64,000 nt of DNA from JAJVHZ01 sp041395385 (GTDB taxonomy: Bacteria > Pseudomonadota > Gammaproteobacteria > JAJPIJ01). Positions 27,680 to 38,267 of the stretch are shown here, piece after piece. The first letter of the stretch is position 1, and every line of letters starts with the position of its first letter. The translations under genes were made by a program, and so were the position numbers. The stretch spans positions 1 through 64,000 of the forward strand of contig JAWLAN010000019.1 in the NCBI GenBank assembly GCA_041395385.1, read 5' to 3'. The notes beneath the pieces were generated by a model. That model did no database searches. It was not told where the DNA came from and saw only the letters and a program-made list of their open reading frames with translations.

Positions 27680-28627
27680 TCAGTTCACGGTCGGCGGCAT
27701 GAGCGGCGCGAGGGCGGACTCGATGCGCGCCATCTGCACCGGGGTAACCATGCCGCCGAGGATCTGCGCGAAGCGGGTCTCCGTCACGCCCGAGAGGATG
27801 TACTGCCAGCGGTAGGCCGCAACGACGGTCGCACGCAGCCTCTCTACCTGCGCGCTCGTGTAGCCGCGGCTGCCGAGGGCGATGAAGTACTTCACGTCCG
27901 CCTCCGCCTGTGCCTGCAGGAGACCGTCGACCGCCGCGACGAGATCGATGAGATCGTTCACCGCCTGCTCGCGCCGCGCCTCGTCGAGCGAGTCGTCCTC
28001 GCGCCTCCATTCCAGCTCGTCGAGGATCGCGTGCTGCGACTCCTCGCGCCAGTGGAAGAGGAAGACGTCCTTGTAGAGCTCAGAGAGGTTGTCGTCCGGC
28101 TCTATGCTCTGCCGGTAATGGGTCTGCGTGAACAGCTCGATGAGGCAGGTGAGCGCCAGCACCGCCCAGGTCGACTTGCCGAGCACGACCGAGGCGACCT
28201 CGTCCGGCTGCGGCAGGAACTCGTAGCCCGCCGGCATGCCGCCGGCGATCATCCGCTCGATGCGGCGGAAGAGCTCCTGGTGCTTGAGCTCCTCGTCGCT
28301 GAAGCGCACGAGGGCCTCCAGCGCGACCTGGTCGCCGAGCCAGTGCTCGCGGCTCACCTCCAGCACCTTGGCGTTGATGAAGCGCTCGACGAGGCCGAAC
28401 ATGTTGGCGTAGGTGCGGCCCTGGATCTGGCTCAGGGTCCGGCGCTCCGACTCGCTCAGGAACTCCAGCGTGTGGACCTTCGAGAGGCCGTCGGGAAGAA
28501 ACTTGCGGGCGAAATCGAATTCGCGTCCGCGGATCACGTCGCGATCGATCTCCCAGCGTATGCGCCGGGAGGCCTCGATGCAGCGGGCGTAGCGATCGGT
28601 GTCGGCGTGAGGGGTGGTGACTTGCAT
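27680..28627 (-). CDS. Ferritin-like diiron protein, probable oxygenase
   Basis: The 315-residue, mostly helical protein has two E-x-x-H motifs typical of four-helix diiron carboxylate proteins: FSDEELKHQELFRRIE and FLFHWREESQHAILDELEW. A hydrophobic helix (STWAVLALTCLIELFTQTHY) with a further Glu lies between them. This pattern fits the ferritin-like/AurF-type oxygenase group more than iron storage. The linked methyltransferase, the -24/-12 promoter 71 bases upstream and the sigma-54 activator next door suggest an inducible pathway on a specific organic substrate. No reductase gene is linked. The exact family is not recognised. Confidence 0.75.
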   Translation of the reverse strand: MQVTTPHADTDRYARCIEASRRIRWEIDRDVIRGREFDFARKFLPDGLSKVHTLEFLSESERRTLSQIQGRTYANMFGLVERFINAKVLEVSREHWLGDQVALEALVRFSDEELKHQELFRRIERMIAGGMPAGYEFLPQPDEVASVVLGKSTWAVLALTCLIELFTQTHYRQSIEPDDNLSELYKDVFLFHWREESQHAILDELEWRREDDSLDEARREQAVNDLIDLVAAVDGLLQAQAEADVKYFIALGSRGYTSAQVERLRATVVAAYRWQYILSGVTETRFAQILGGMVTPVQMARIESALAPLMPPTVN

Positions 28628-28697
28628 GTGGGTACTCCTTGGTTCCGGTTGTCTGTCAGTGTCGCGGCAGTTGTTGTCATTGCCGTGCGCCCGCCAG

Positions 28698-28713
28698 AGC
28701 AGCCGCCGTGCCA
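28698..28713 (-). promoter_or_regulatory. Candidate sigma-54 (-24/-12) promoter of the diiron/methyltransferase unit
   Basis: On the minus strand TGGCACGGCGGCTGCT matches TGGCACG-N4-TTGCW at all but one position. The invariant GG and GC are exactly 10 bases apart. It lies 71-86 bases before the ATG at 28627. An inverted repeat, TGCCAGT-N7-ACTGGCA (28709-28729), overlaps the -24 element and could be a repressor or activator site. This is the best sigma-54 match I found in the window. Confidence 0.75.
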
Positions 28714-28800
28714 GTCGGGTGAACTGGCATTAAAGCCTCGCCGGAACAATCAGATACGACGGAGCAACCGCCTCGCGGCCGGTTACGAACCATCGCGAAT

Positions 28801-28838
28801 CACGAGATCTCGCGACCCGCCTTGACGAAATCTCGCGT
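28801..28838. promoter_or_regulatory. Candidate upstream activator sites (paired repeats)
   Basis: Two near-identical 15-base elements, CACGAGATCTCGCGA (28801-28815) and GACGAAATCTCGCGT (28824-28838), lie about 90-125 bases upstream of the -24 element, 23 bases apart (about two helical turns). This is a usual place and spacing for enhancer sites of sigma-54 activators. The adjacent GAF-PAS activator is the obvious candidate to bind them. Confidence 0.5.
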
Positions 28839-29018
28839 CACCGGCGGCGCTGACAGCCTTTGCACCCGTAGTCGCAGATTAGGAGGCGTAACAGAAGGTC
28901 ACGTGCTTCGCGGAATCCGGTCATCGACCTTTCTTTTCACGATATTCGTCCGTTCGATTTCGGGATCTTGCGTGATGCAGGAAAGGGCCGTCGCAGTTGG
29001 ATGATCGGCTCCTCGGCA

Positions 29019-29159
29019 GGTCTGTACGGGTCAGGGATCTTGGCCGGCGCGCCTCGGCGGCGCGCGCAGCAGGACAGCGAGCACGACGCCGCGGTAGCGA
29101 GCGGTACAGGGAATGTACCGCGAGCGGTAGCCGGCCAAGATGCCTGACCCGTACAGACC
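29019..29159. repeat. 141-bp element with 30-bp inverted terminal arms
   Basis: The left arm (29019-29048) and right arm (29130-29159) are reverse complements with one mismatch in 30 bases. Both contain GTCTGTACGGGTCAGG and ATCTTGGCCGGC (left-arm orientation). The 81-base middle has further palindromes, including CGGTAC-N7-GTACCG at 29102-29120. It encodes nothing. It could be a miniature transposon-like element or a large RNA hairpin at the end of the sigma-54 activator transcript. I see no clear target-site duplication. Confidence 0.7.
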
Positions 29160-29187
29160 GGATCCGGGCTAAAAAGTGATCAGGAGA

Positions 29188-31122
<1,935 letters not shown>

Positions 31123-31406
31123 GGTCGTCAGTTCGGGTGCGGTGCCGACTGTCCGGCTGTCGACGCAACAACAAGGGATCGGGCGGCCGGCGGGCGGATG
31201 CCGCTGGCCGCCCGCGCGGATCCACCGGGAATATACACCCATCGACGCCGCGGCGATCCGCCGACCCTGGCCGCCGCGAGCGCCATTGCATCGCAGCGGA
31301 TGACGGCCCAGGACGCGGAAGGCGCGGCCGCGCCCGTGGACGCCGCTGCGCCCGTCGGCTGAAAATAGCGCGCGCGCCGGGCCGCGCGTCGCGGAGGGCA
31401 TCTAGC

Positions 31407-31784
31407 ATGTCGAAGTCGACCGTCACTTACTGGAATCCGCTGGATCCCGGCAACGGCGGGCACTGGCAGCCCGTCGCCGGGCTGGAGGGGCTCGCGGAGG
31501 AGCTGACACTCAGCATCGACGCGGACAGCGGCGAGTACACGCGGCTGACGCGCTTTCATCCCGGCGCCGACACCTCCGCCTTCGGCGCCAAGTCGCACGA
31601 CTACCCCGAGGAGGTGTTCATCGTGAGCGGCCGTCTCCACGACCAGGCCTTCGACCTGTGGCTGGAGGCCGGGCACTACGCGAGCCGTCCGCCGGGGGAA
31701 CGGCATGGACCGTTTCGGACCGATGTCGGCTGCGTCGTGCTGGAGGTGTCGTTTCCCAGCCGCAGGGGGGCTACGGACCGGTAA
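31407..31784 (+). CDS. Cupin-domain protein (ChrR C-terminal-like)
   Basis: The 125-residue protein is a single cupin barrel. The metal-binding motifs read SHDYPEEVFIVSGRL (His, two acidic residues) and PPGERHGPFRTDVGCVVLEV (His). It resembles the cupin half of ChrR-type anti-sigma factors and related small cupins, without an attached zinc-binding anti-sigma domain. GCGGAGGG precedes the ATG. It is divergent from the GAF-PAS activator. Its ligand is unknown. Confidence 0.8.
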   Translation: MSKSTVTYWNPLDPGNGGHWQPVAGLEGLAEELTLSIDADSGEYTRLTRFHPGADTSAFGAKSHDYPEEVFIVSGRLHDQAFDLWLEAGHYASRPPGERHGPFRTDVGCVVLEVSFPSRRGATDR

Positions 31785-31922
31785 CGCCGCCCGGGGTGCG
31801 CCCCGATCTGCGGAGGACATGGAAGATCCGCCGCCCGCTGCGTCCCGCCGCCTTGCTGCCGCCGGGCGCTGGCAGACTTCTTGCTGCGGCCCCCGCAACG
31901 GACGGGCAGTCGGGGGGTGCGC

Positions 31923-33431
31923 ATGCTCGAGGGGCTGGACGGGGCGCTCGCGTTGACGCTGCGGGTGGTGGCGGCGCTGACGGCGTTCGCCTTCATCGCG
32001 CTGCTCGTGTCCGTCGCTGTCATGTACGTGATCGACGTGACGCAGACGCGGCACGCGGTGCGGCGCAACTACCCGGTCATCGGCCGCTTCCGTTACTTCT
32101 TCGAATACCTGGGCGAGTTCTTCCGCCAGTACTTCTTCGCGATGGAGCGCGAGGAGCTGCCCTTCAATCGCGCCCAGCGCTCCTGGGCCTACCGCGCCGC
32201 CAAGAACGTCGACACCACCGTGGCGTTCGGTTCCACGCGCGACCTGCGCGCCCCGGGCACGGTCATCTTCGTGAACTGCCCCTATCCGACGCTGGAGCAG
32301 GACGCGGTCGAGGCCCCGCCGATGCTGATCGGCCCGCACTGCCGGCTGCCTTACCTGGCGCGCTCGTTCTACAACATCTCGGCGATGAGCTATGGCTCGA
32401 TCTCGCGGCCGGCCGTCCTGGCCCTCTCCTGCGGCGCCAGGCAGGCCGGCATCTGGATGAATACGGGCGAGGGCGGCCTGTCTGCCTACCACCTCGAAGG
32501 CGGTGCCGACATCGTCTTCCAGATCGGGACCGCGAAGTACGGCGTGCGCGACCTCGACGGCAATCTCGAGGAGGGCAGGCTGAAGCAGTTGTGCGGCCAC
32601 GAGCAGGTGAGGATGGTGGAGATCAAGCTGAGCCAGGGCGCCAAGCCGGGCAAGGGCGGCATACTGCCGGGCGCCAAGGTGACTGCGGAGGTGGCGGCCA
32701 TACGCGGGATCCGCGTGGGCGAGGACTCACTCAGCCCAAACCGCCATCCTGACGTCAGCGGCAACGACGACCTGCTCGACATGATCGGCCACGTCCGCGA
32801 CCTCACCGGCAAGCCCGTGGGCTTCAAGGCGGTGATCGGCGATCCGGACTGGCTGGACGACCTGTTCACCGCCATCCTGCGCCGCGGCGCCGTCAGCGCC
32901 CCGGACTTCATCACCGTCGACAGCGCCGAGGGCGGCACCGGCGCCGCGCCGCTGCCGCTCATCGACGACATGGGTCTGCCGTTGCGCGAGAGCCTGGCGA
33001 TGGTGGTGAACAAGCTGTGCGAGTACGGCCTGCGCGAGCGGGTCCGGGTCGTCGCCTCGGGCAAGCTGGTGACGCCGGCGGACGTCGCCTGGGCGCTGTG
33101 CATGGGCGCGGACTTCTGCGTCTCGGCGCGCGGCTTCATGTTCGCGCTGGGCTGCATCCAGGCGCTCCAGTGCAACAAGAACACCTGTCCCACCGGCATC
33201 ACCACCCACGATCCCAAGCGCCAGCGCGGACTGGACCCCGGCGACAAGTCCCGGCGCGTGGCGAACTACGCGCGCCGCATGCTGCAGGAGGTCGGCATGA
33301 TCGCGCACGCCTGTGGCGTAACCGAGCCGCGGCAGCTGCAGCGGCGCCACGCGCGCATCGTCATGCCCAACGGCATTTCGGTGCCGCTGAGCGAGCTGCA
33401 CCCCGTGGCGCGCTCGCTGCGGGTCGCGTGA
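31923..33431 (+). CDS. Membrane-anchored FMN glutamate-synthase-like protein
   Basis: The 502-residue protein has an N-terminal hydrophobic helix (VVAALTAFAFIALLVSVAVM) followed by the FMN-binding alpha subunit core of glutamate synthase: YNISAMSYGSIS, GIWMNTGEGGLSAYHLEGG, SQGAKPGKGGILPGAKV, DSAEGGTGAAPLPL and the iron-sulfur cysteines in LQCNKNTCPTGI. It lacks the glutaminase and C-terminal structural domains of GltB, as in the stand-alone FMN-binding glutamate-synthase-like family. A separate amidotransferase or reductase partner is not in the window. It follows the small cupin gene by about 140 bases. Confidence 0.9.
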   Translation: MLEGLDGALALTLRVVAALTAFAFIALLVSVAVMYVIDVTQTRHAVRRNYPVIGRFRYFFEYLGEFFRQYFFAMEREELPFNRAQRSWAYRAAKNVDTTVAFGSTRDLRAPGTVIFVNCPYPTLEQDAVEAPPMLIGPHCRLPYLARSFYNISAMSYGSISRPAVLALSCGARQAGIWMNTGEGGLSAYHLEGGADIVFQIGTAKYGVRDLDGNLEEGRLKQLCGHEQVRMVEIKLSQGAKPGKGGILPGAKVTAEVAAIRGIRVGEDSLSPNRHPDVSGNDDLLDMIGHVRDLTGKPVGFKAVIGDPDWLDDLFTAILRRGAVSAPDFITVDSAEGGTGAAPLPLIDDMGLPLRESLAMVVNKLCEYGLRERVRVVASGKLVTPADVAWALCMGADFCVSARGFMFALGCIQALQCNKNTCPTGITTHDPKRQRGLDPGDKSRRVANYARRMLQEVGMIAHACGVTEPRQLQRRHARIVMPNGISVPLSELHPVARSLRVA

Positions 33432-33446
33432 GCGTCTTCGCAGGCC

Positions 33447-34523
33447 TCACACGGCCCTGGGCCGCAACACGGCAACGATCAAGGTGACCACCGTAAGCGG
33501 CACCACGAAGCTCGTCATGATCGAGGAGTAGGCGGGCAGCGCGTCGTGCTGCTGCGCCGCCAGGATGAGGTAGGCCACGTAGGCGACGTAGTAGAGCACG
33601 AAGACCGCGCCCTCCCAGCGCGCGATCTCCCGGCCGGTCACGAACACCGGCAGGCAGGCGAGCGCCACCGCCACCATCACCCAGATGTCGAAGTTGAGCA
33701 CCGAGGGCGCCATGGCGAGCCCCGAGGAACCGGAGGCGAGCGCCGCCAGGCCAAGGGAGCCCAGGATGTTGAAGGTATTGCTGCCGACGACGTTGCCCAC
33801 GGCGATGTCGCGCTCGCCCTTGACGGCGGCCGTGATCGAGGTGGCCACCTCGGGCAGCGAGGTGCCGGCCGCGACGATCGTGAGTGCGATCACCAGGTCG
33901 CTCACGCCCAGCGCCCTGGCGAAGGCCACCGCCGCGGTCACCAGCCAGTCCGAGCCGAGCACCAGCAGCACCAGGCCCGCGATCACCAGCAGCACCTGCA
34001 CCGGCCACTTCGCGTCCCATGCCCCCGGCGCGGCCGCCTCGAATTCCTGCGCGTACTCGTTCCTGGCCGCCAGCGACTCGCGCCGCGACTGCCTTATCAG
34101 GAACACGGTGTAGGCCAGCAGCAGCACGACCAGCAGCCCGCCCTCGTGCATGGTGACGCGCCGGTCGACGGCCAGCGCCACCAGCACCAGCGAGGCGCCG
34201 AGCATGATCGGCACCTCCTGGCGGATGAGCTGGATGTTGACCACCAGGGGCACGATGAGCGCGCTCGCGCCGAGGATGAGCAGCACGTTGAAGATGTTGC
34301 TTCCCACGACGTTGCCCACCGCGATGTCGGTCTGACCGCCGAGCACGGCGCCGACGGTCACGGCCATCTCCGGGGCGCTGGTGCCGAAGGCGACGATGGT
34401 CAGCCCCACGACCAGCGGCGAGATGCCGAAGGACAGCGCCAGCCTCGAGGCCCCGCGCACCAGCAGCTCGGCGCCGCCGACGAGGGCCGCGAGGCCGGCC
34501 GCAAAAAGCAGGACGTTCGTCAT
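33447..34523 (-). CDS. Calcium/sodium antiporter (CaCA family, YrbG-like)
   Basis: The 358-residue membrane protein has the two inverted alpha-repeats of the CaCA family: GLTIVAFGTSAPEMAVTV with GNVVGSNIFN, and ALTIVAAGTSLPEVATSI with GNVVGSNTFN. These residues form the Na+/Ca2+ sites of bacterial exchangers such as NCX_Mj and YrbG. Ten helices are expected. The start overlaps the stop of the upstream sodium-channel gene by 4 bases (ATGA), so the two are translationally coupled. Confidence 0.94.
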   Translation of the reverse strand: MTNVLLFAAGLAALVGGAELLVRGASRLALSFGISPLVVGLTIVAFGTSAPEMAVTVGAVLGGQTDIAVGNVVGSNIFNVLLILGASALIVPLVVNIQLIRQEVPIMLGASLVLVALAVDRRVTMHEGGLLVVLLLAYTVFLIRQSRRESLAARNEYAQEFEAAAPGAWDAKWPVQVLLVIAGLVLLVLGSDWLVTAAVAFARALGVSDLVIALTIVAAGTSLPEVATSITAAVKGERDIAVGNVVGSNTFNILGSLGLAALASGSSGLAMAPSVLNFDIWVMVAVALACLPVFVTGREIARWEGAVFVLYYVAYVAYLILAAQQHDALPAYSSIMTSFVVPLTVVTLIVAVLRPRAV

Positions 34524-35410
34524 CCCTCCCTCCGCGAAACGGCCGCGGCCGAACTTCCCAACAGCGTCCGCAGTTGCGCGATCTCCGCGCGCAGCGCGCG
34601 CACCTCGGCGTGCAGATCGGATTCGATGTGGGCGCGCGCCTCGTCGACCGCGGCGATGGTCTCGCGCTTGTCGGATTCCGTGAAGCTGTGCATCGCGTTG
34701 ACGATGATGCCGATGAACAGGTTGAGCATCGTGAACGTAGCCACCAGGATGAACGGGATGAAGAACGTCCAGGCGTATGGGTAGAGCTCCATCACCGGGC
34801 GCACGATGCCCATGGACCAGCTCTCCAGCGTCATCACCTGGAACAGAGTGTACAGCGAACGTCCGAGCGTTCCGAACCAGTCCTCGAACTGCGCGCCGAA
34901 GAGCTTGGTCGCGATCACCGCGAACACGTAGAACACCAGGCCCAGCACCATCGCGATCGAGGACAGGCCCGGGATCGCCGTGAGCAGGCCGCCTACGACG
35001 CGGCGCATGGACGGCACGATAGTGAGGATGCGCAGCACACGCAGCACGCGCAGCGCGCGCAGGACCGCGAACGGTCCGCTGGCCGGCACCAGGGCAATGG
35101 CGACCACCGCGAAGTCGAAGACGCTCCACGGGTCGCGGAAGAATGCGCCGCGATACGCGTACAGGCGGGCCGCGATCTCGACGACGAAGACGCTCAGCAG
35201 CGCCTTGTCGAGCCCGCTCAGCAGCCCGCCGTGCTCGGCCATCAGCCGGGGCGAGGTCTCCAGGCCGAGGATGATGGCGTTGATGATGATGAGCGTGAGG
35301 ACGGCGTGCTGGACCTTGCCGCGCTCGAGCAGCCCCTGCAGGCGGCGGCGGTGGTCGCCGGTCGCCCCGTCGGTCCGGTCGGCCTCGTTACTCGGTTGAC
35401 TCATGCTCAT
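34520..35410 (-). CDS. Voltage-gated sodium channel (NavAb/NaChBac type)
   Basis: The 296-residue protein is a one-domain six-helix channel. The voltage-sensor helix S4 has four arginines spaced by three (FAVLRALRVLRVLRILTIVP; Arg118, 121, 124, 127). The pore loop ends with TLESWSM (194-200), the same selectivity filter as NavAb, which marks a Na+-selective channel. S5/S6 and the stretch FYVFAVIATKLFG match NavAb closely. The C-terminus (about 250-284) is a predicted coiled coil that assembles the tetramer. Bacterial Nav channels often serve pH, motility or salt responses. It forms a coupled pair with a Na+/Ca2+ exchanger gene. Confidence 0.95.
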   Translation of the reverse strand: MSMSQPSNEADRTDGATGDHRRRLQGLLERGKVQHAVLTLIIINAIILGLETSPRLMAEHGGLLSGLDKALLSVFVVEIAARLYAYRGAFFRDPWSVFDFAVVAIALVPASGPFAVLRALRVLRVLRILTIVPSMRRVVGGLLTAIPGLSSIAMVLGLVFYVFAVIATKLFGAQFEDWFGTLGRSLYTLFQVMTLESWSMGIVRPVMELYPYAWTFFIPFILVATFTMLNLFIGIIVNAMHSFTESDKRETIAAVDEARAHIESDLHAEVRALRAEIAQLRTLLGSSAAAVSRREG

Positions 35411-35642
35411 CGTCGGCGCTTTCCACGAATGGTGACGTACCCCGGCACACCCGCAGCGCGCCCGGGGAGCGTGAGGGTAGGCCGGTTCGATTATCGAAAA
35501 AAGCAGAGAATCATTGCTGTACTATTCGTAAAAAGCTGCGGTGCGGCGGCGGCCGCCGCCGGCCGCACCCCGCCCGGGCCGCGTTGGCCGCCGCCGCGGC
35601 CGGGGGATACCGCGGTCGCGGCGGCGGGCGGGGCGTGCAGTG

Positions 35643-36515
35643 CTAGAAGCGACCGGCCTGGTAGTCGGCGATGGCCTGCGTGATCTGCTGCGCGGTGTTC
35701 ATCACGAACGGGCCATGCTGCGCGATCGGCTCCTCGAGCGGCCGACCCGAGACGAGCAGCAACCGCGCCGCTGCGACGGCGTGGATGGCCACGCCGTCCG
35801 CGCCCGGGTCGTTGCCCAGCACCGCCAGCCGCTGCGCGCCCACCTTGCGCCGCTCGCCGCCGACCTCGACCTCGCCAGCGTAGACGTACAGGAACGCGTT
35901 GTGGCCGGCCGTCAGCGCCTGGGTGTGGGTGCTGCCCGCCGGCATGTGCAGATCCAGGTAAAGGGGCTCGGTCGTCTCACGCGTCACCGCGCCGTCGACA
36001 CCCAGCGCGCGGCCGGCGATCACCTTCACCCGCACGCCTTCCGGGGTCGTGACCTCCGGGATCTCCGCCGCGCCGATGTCGCGGTAGGACGGCGCGATCA
36101 TCTTGCTGGCCGCCGGCAGGTTGAGCCAGAGCTGGAAGCCGTGCATGAGGCCGTCCTTCTGCTCCGGCATCTCGGAGTGGATGATGCCGCGCCCGGCGGT
36201 CATCCACTGCACGCCGCCGGCGCCCAGCAGTCCCTGCCCGCCGCTGTTGTCGCGATGGCGCATCTGCCCGGCGATCATGTAGGTGATCGTCTCGAAGCCG
36301 CGATGCGGATGATCCGGGAATCCGGCGAGATAATCCTCCGGGTCGTCGGACCGGAACTCGTCGAGCATCAGGTACGGATCGAGGCGGCGCTGCAGCTCGC
36401 GCGTGAGCACGCGTGTGAGCCGCACGCCGGCGCCGTCGGAGGTCGGCTGGCCAACGACCAGCCGCTCGACCTCGCGGGAACGCAGGGTGTCGATGGAACG
36501 CGATGCAGTCTGCAT
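35643..36515 (-). CDS. Pirin family protein
   Basis: The 290-residue bicupin protein has the pirin metal site in FPDHPHRGFETITYMIAG and RGIIHSEMPEQ (three His and one Glu). Bacterial pirins have been reported as quercetin 2,3-dioxygenases or as regulators of metabolic enzymes; the role here is open. It lies 25 bases after the nitroreductase gene on the same strand, opposite a LysR regulator. Pirin genes are often found in this setting. Confidence 0.93.
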   Translation of the reverse strand: MQTASRSIDTLRSREVERLVVGQPTSDGAGVRLTRVLTRELQRRLDPYLMLDEFRSDDPEDYLAGFPDHPHRGFETITYMIAGQMRHRDNSGGQGLLGAGGVQWMTAGRGIIHSEMPEQKDGLMHGFQLWLNLPAASKMIAPSYRDIGAAEIPEVTTPEGVRVKVIAGRALGVDGAVTRETTEPLYLDLHMPAGSTHTQALTAGHNAFLYVYAGEVEVGGERRKVGAQRLAVLGNDPGADGVAIHAVAAARLLLVSGRPLEEPIAQHGPFVMNTAQQITQAIADYQAGRF

Positions 36516-36540
36516 ATGTGCCTCCAGTCAATGATAGCCG

Positions 36541-37188
36541 TCAAACGATACTTGCCGCCTCGGCGAAGCTCAGCCGCGGGCTGCGCGGATACAGCTTGCT
36601 CCTGTCGCCGTAGCCGAGGTTTACCAGGAAGTTGGACCTCACCGTGCCGCCGGGGAAGAACTCGGCGTCGACCATGGCGTTGTCGAAGCCCGACATCGCG
36701 CCCACGTCCAGGCCCAGCGCGCGCGCCGCCAGCATGAGATAGGCGCCCTGCAGCGAGCCGTTGCGAAACGCCGTGGCCTCGATCAGCGGATCGTTGCCGG
36801 CGAACCACGAGCGCGCGTCGGCGTGCGGGAACAGCTCCGGCAGCCGCTCGTGGAAGGCGAGGTCGTGCGCGACGATCGCGGTGACGGGCGCCGACATGGT
36901 CTTCTCGACGTTGCCCGGCGCGAGCGCCGGCAGCAGCCGCTGCTTCGCGGCCTCGCTCTTCACGAAGACGATGCGCGCGGGGCTCGAGTTGGCGCTGGTC
37001 GGCGCCCACTTCATCAGGTCGTAGACCTGCCTCAGCAGCTCGTCGCTGACGGGTCGCGGCAGCCAGCCGTTGTGGGTGCGCGCCTCCCTGAAGAGCAGGT
37101 CGAGCCCGCGCTCGTCGATGCGCGCGGCGCGGGCGAGGGCCTGGGTCGAACGCTCGGCGAGCGCGACGCGGTTGGGATTCAGTGCCAT
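36541..37188 (-). CDS. Nitroreductase family protein, RutE/malonic semialdehyde reductase-like
   Basis: The 215-residue protein contains RTHNGWLPRPVSDELLRQVY and MKWAPTSANSSPARIVFV near the N-terminus and LMLAARALGLDVGAMSGFDN later. These are hallmarks of the HadB/RutE subgroup of FMN nitroreductases, which use NAD(P)H to reduce small aldehydes or nitro compounds. No rut pyrimidine operon is present, so RutE function is not confirmed. With pirin it forms a two-gene unit divergent from LysR, the likely regulator. Confidence 0.87.
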   Translation of the reverse strand: MALNPNRVALAERSTQALARAARIDERGLDLLFREARTHNGWLPRPVSDELLRQVYDLMKWAPTSANSSPARIVFVKSEAAKQRLLPALAPGNVEKTMSAPVTAIVAHDLAFHERLPELFPHADARSWFAGNDPLIEATAFRNGSLQGAYLMLAARALGLDVGAMSGFDNAMVDAEFFPGGTVRSNFLVNLGYGDRSKLYPRSPRLSFAEAASIV

Positions 37189-37270
37189 GTCTGGTCTCCT
37201 CTGCGGTGAATGGTTGTCTGCGTGATTGCCAAGGTATTACTGTTGCCAGGACGGCACTAGTCACGCAGAA

Positions 37271-37287
37271 TGCAATTTATCGTTGCA
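37271..37287. promoter_or_regulatory. Candidate LysR-type binding site
   Basis: TGCAA-TTTATCG-TTGCA is a perfect 5-7-5 inverted repeat and contains the T-N11-A core expected for LysR regulators. It lies 13 bases before the LysR start and about 83 bases before the nitroreductase start, suited to autoregulation and divergent control. Confidence 0.55.
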
Positions 37288-37299
37288 ACTGGAGGAACA

Positions 37300-38208
37300 A
37301 TGGATCTGAACCGGGCCGAGCTCTTCGTGCACGTCGTCGAGGCCGGCAGCTTCACCGCTGCGGCGCGGCAGCTCGAGCTGCCAAAGTCGTCGGTCAGCCG
37401 CGGCGTCGCCGCGCTGGAGCAGGATCTCGGGGTGCGCCTCCTGCAGCGCACGACCCGCAGGCTCAGCCTGACCGATGCCGGCCGCGTCTACTTCGAGACC
37501 GCCTCGCAGGCCATCAACGGTCTGCGCGAGGCCGAGAGCGCCCTGTCGCGCCTGCAGGAGGAGCCGCGCGGAACTCTGCGGGTCACCGCCTCGCTCGACG
37601 TCGGCGTGATGCTGCTGGCGCCGGTGGTGGCGCAGTTCGTGAGCAGATACCCGGCGGTGCGCGTCGACACCATGCTGACGCCGCGCAACGTGGATTTCGT
37701 GCAGGAGGGGATCGATCTCGCTTTACGGGCGGGAAAGCTGGCCGACAACACGCTGGTCGCGCGCCCCGTGGGCCTGTTGCGCACAGGCCTGTTCGCGGCG
37801 CCGGCGTACCTGAAGCGTCACGGCCGGCCGCAGTCGGTGGCCGAGCTGCGCGAACATCGCTGCCTGACGTTCCGCGCCGGCGGCGGCCTCGTGCAGTGGG
37901 AGCTCATCGGACCGGCCGGGACGGAGCGGGTCGAGGTGACCGGCGCGATCAACGCCGACGGCTTCGAGTTCCTCTACGAGATGGTCGCGCGCGGGCTGGG
38001 GATCGGACTGCTGCCGTTGTACCTCTGCCCGAAGCTGAGGGGCCGGGCCGGGCTGGCGCGCATACTCCCGGAATACGCGACCACGGGCGCGCCGCTGCAC
38101 GTGGTGTATCCAAGTGCGCGCTTCCTTCCGAAGCGCGTCACGCTGTTGCGCGACATGCTGCTGGAGGCCCTGCCGCCGCTGCTGGCCGACAGTTCTCCGG
38201 CCGTCTGA
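37300..38208 (+). CDS. LysR family transcriptional regulator
   Basis: The 302-residue protein has the N-terminal winged helix-turn-helix (ELFVHVVEAGSFTAAARQLE, KSSVSRGVAALEQDLGVRLL) and a periplasmic-binding-protein-like effector domain (about 90-295). It is closest in look to the AaeR/DmlR-like group. GGAGGAAC precedes the ATG at 37300. It is divergent from the nitroreductase-pirin pair and has a perfect LysR-type palindrome in front of it. The inducer is unknown, though aldehyde or oxidative stress is common for such loci. Confidence 0.93.
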   Translation: MDLNRAELFVHVVEAGSFTAAARQLELPKSSVSRGVAALEQDLGVRLLQRTTRRLSLTDAGRVYFETASQAINGLREAESALSRLQEEPRGTLRVTASLDVGVMLLAPVVAQFVSRYPAVRVDTMLTPRNVDFVQEGIDLALRAGKLADNTLVARPVGLLRTGLFAAPAYLKRHGRPQSVAELREHRCLTFRAGGGLVQWELIGPAGTERVEVTGAINADGFEFLYEMVARGLGIGLLPLYLCPKLRGRAGLARILPEYATTGAPLHVVYPSARFLPKRVTLLRDMLLEALPPLLADSSPAV

Positions 38209-38267
38209 TCAACGCCGTGGACAAGCCGCGCCGCCACGCGGCGGCGCGGCTGCCGGTGCGCCGCACG

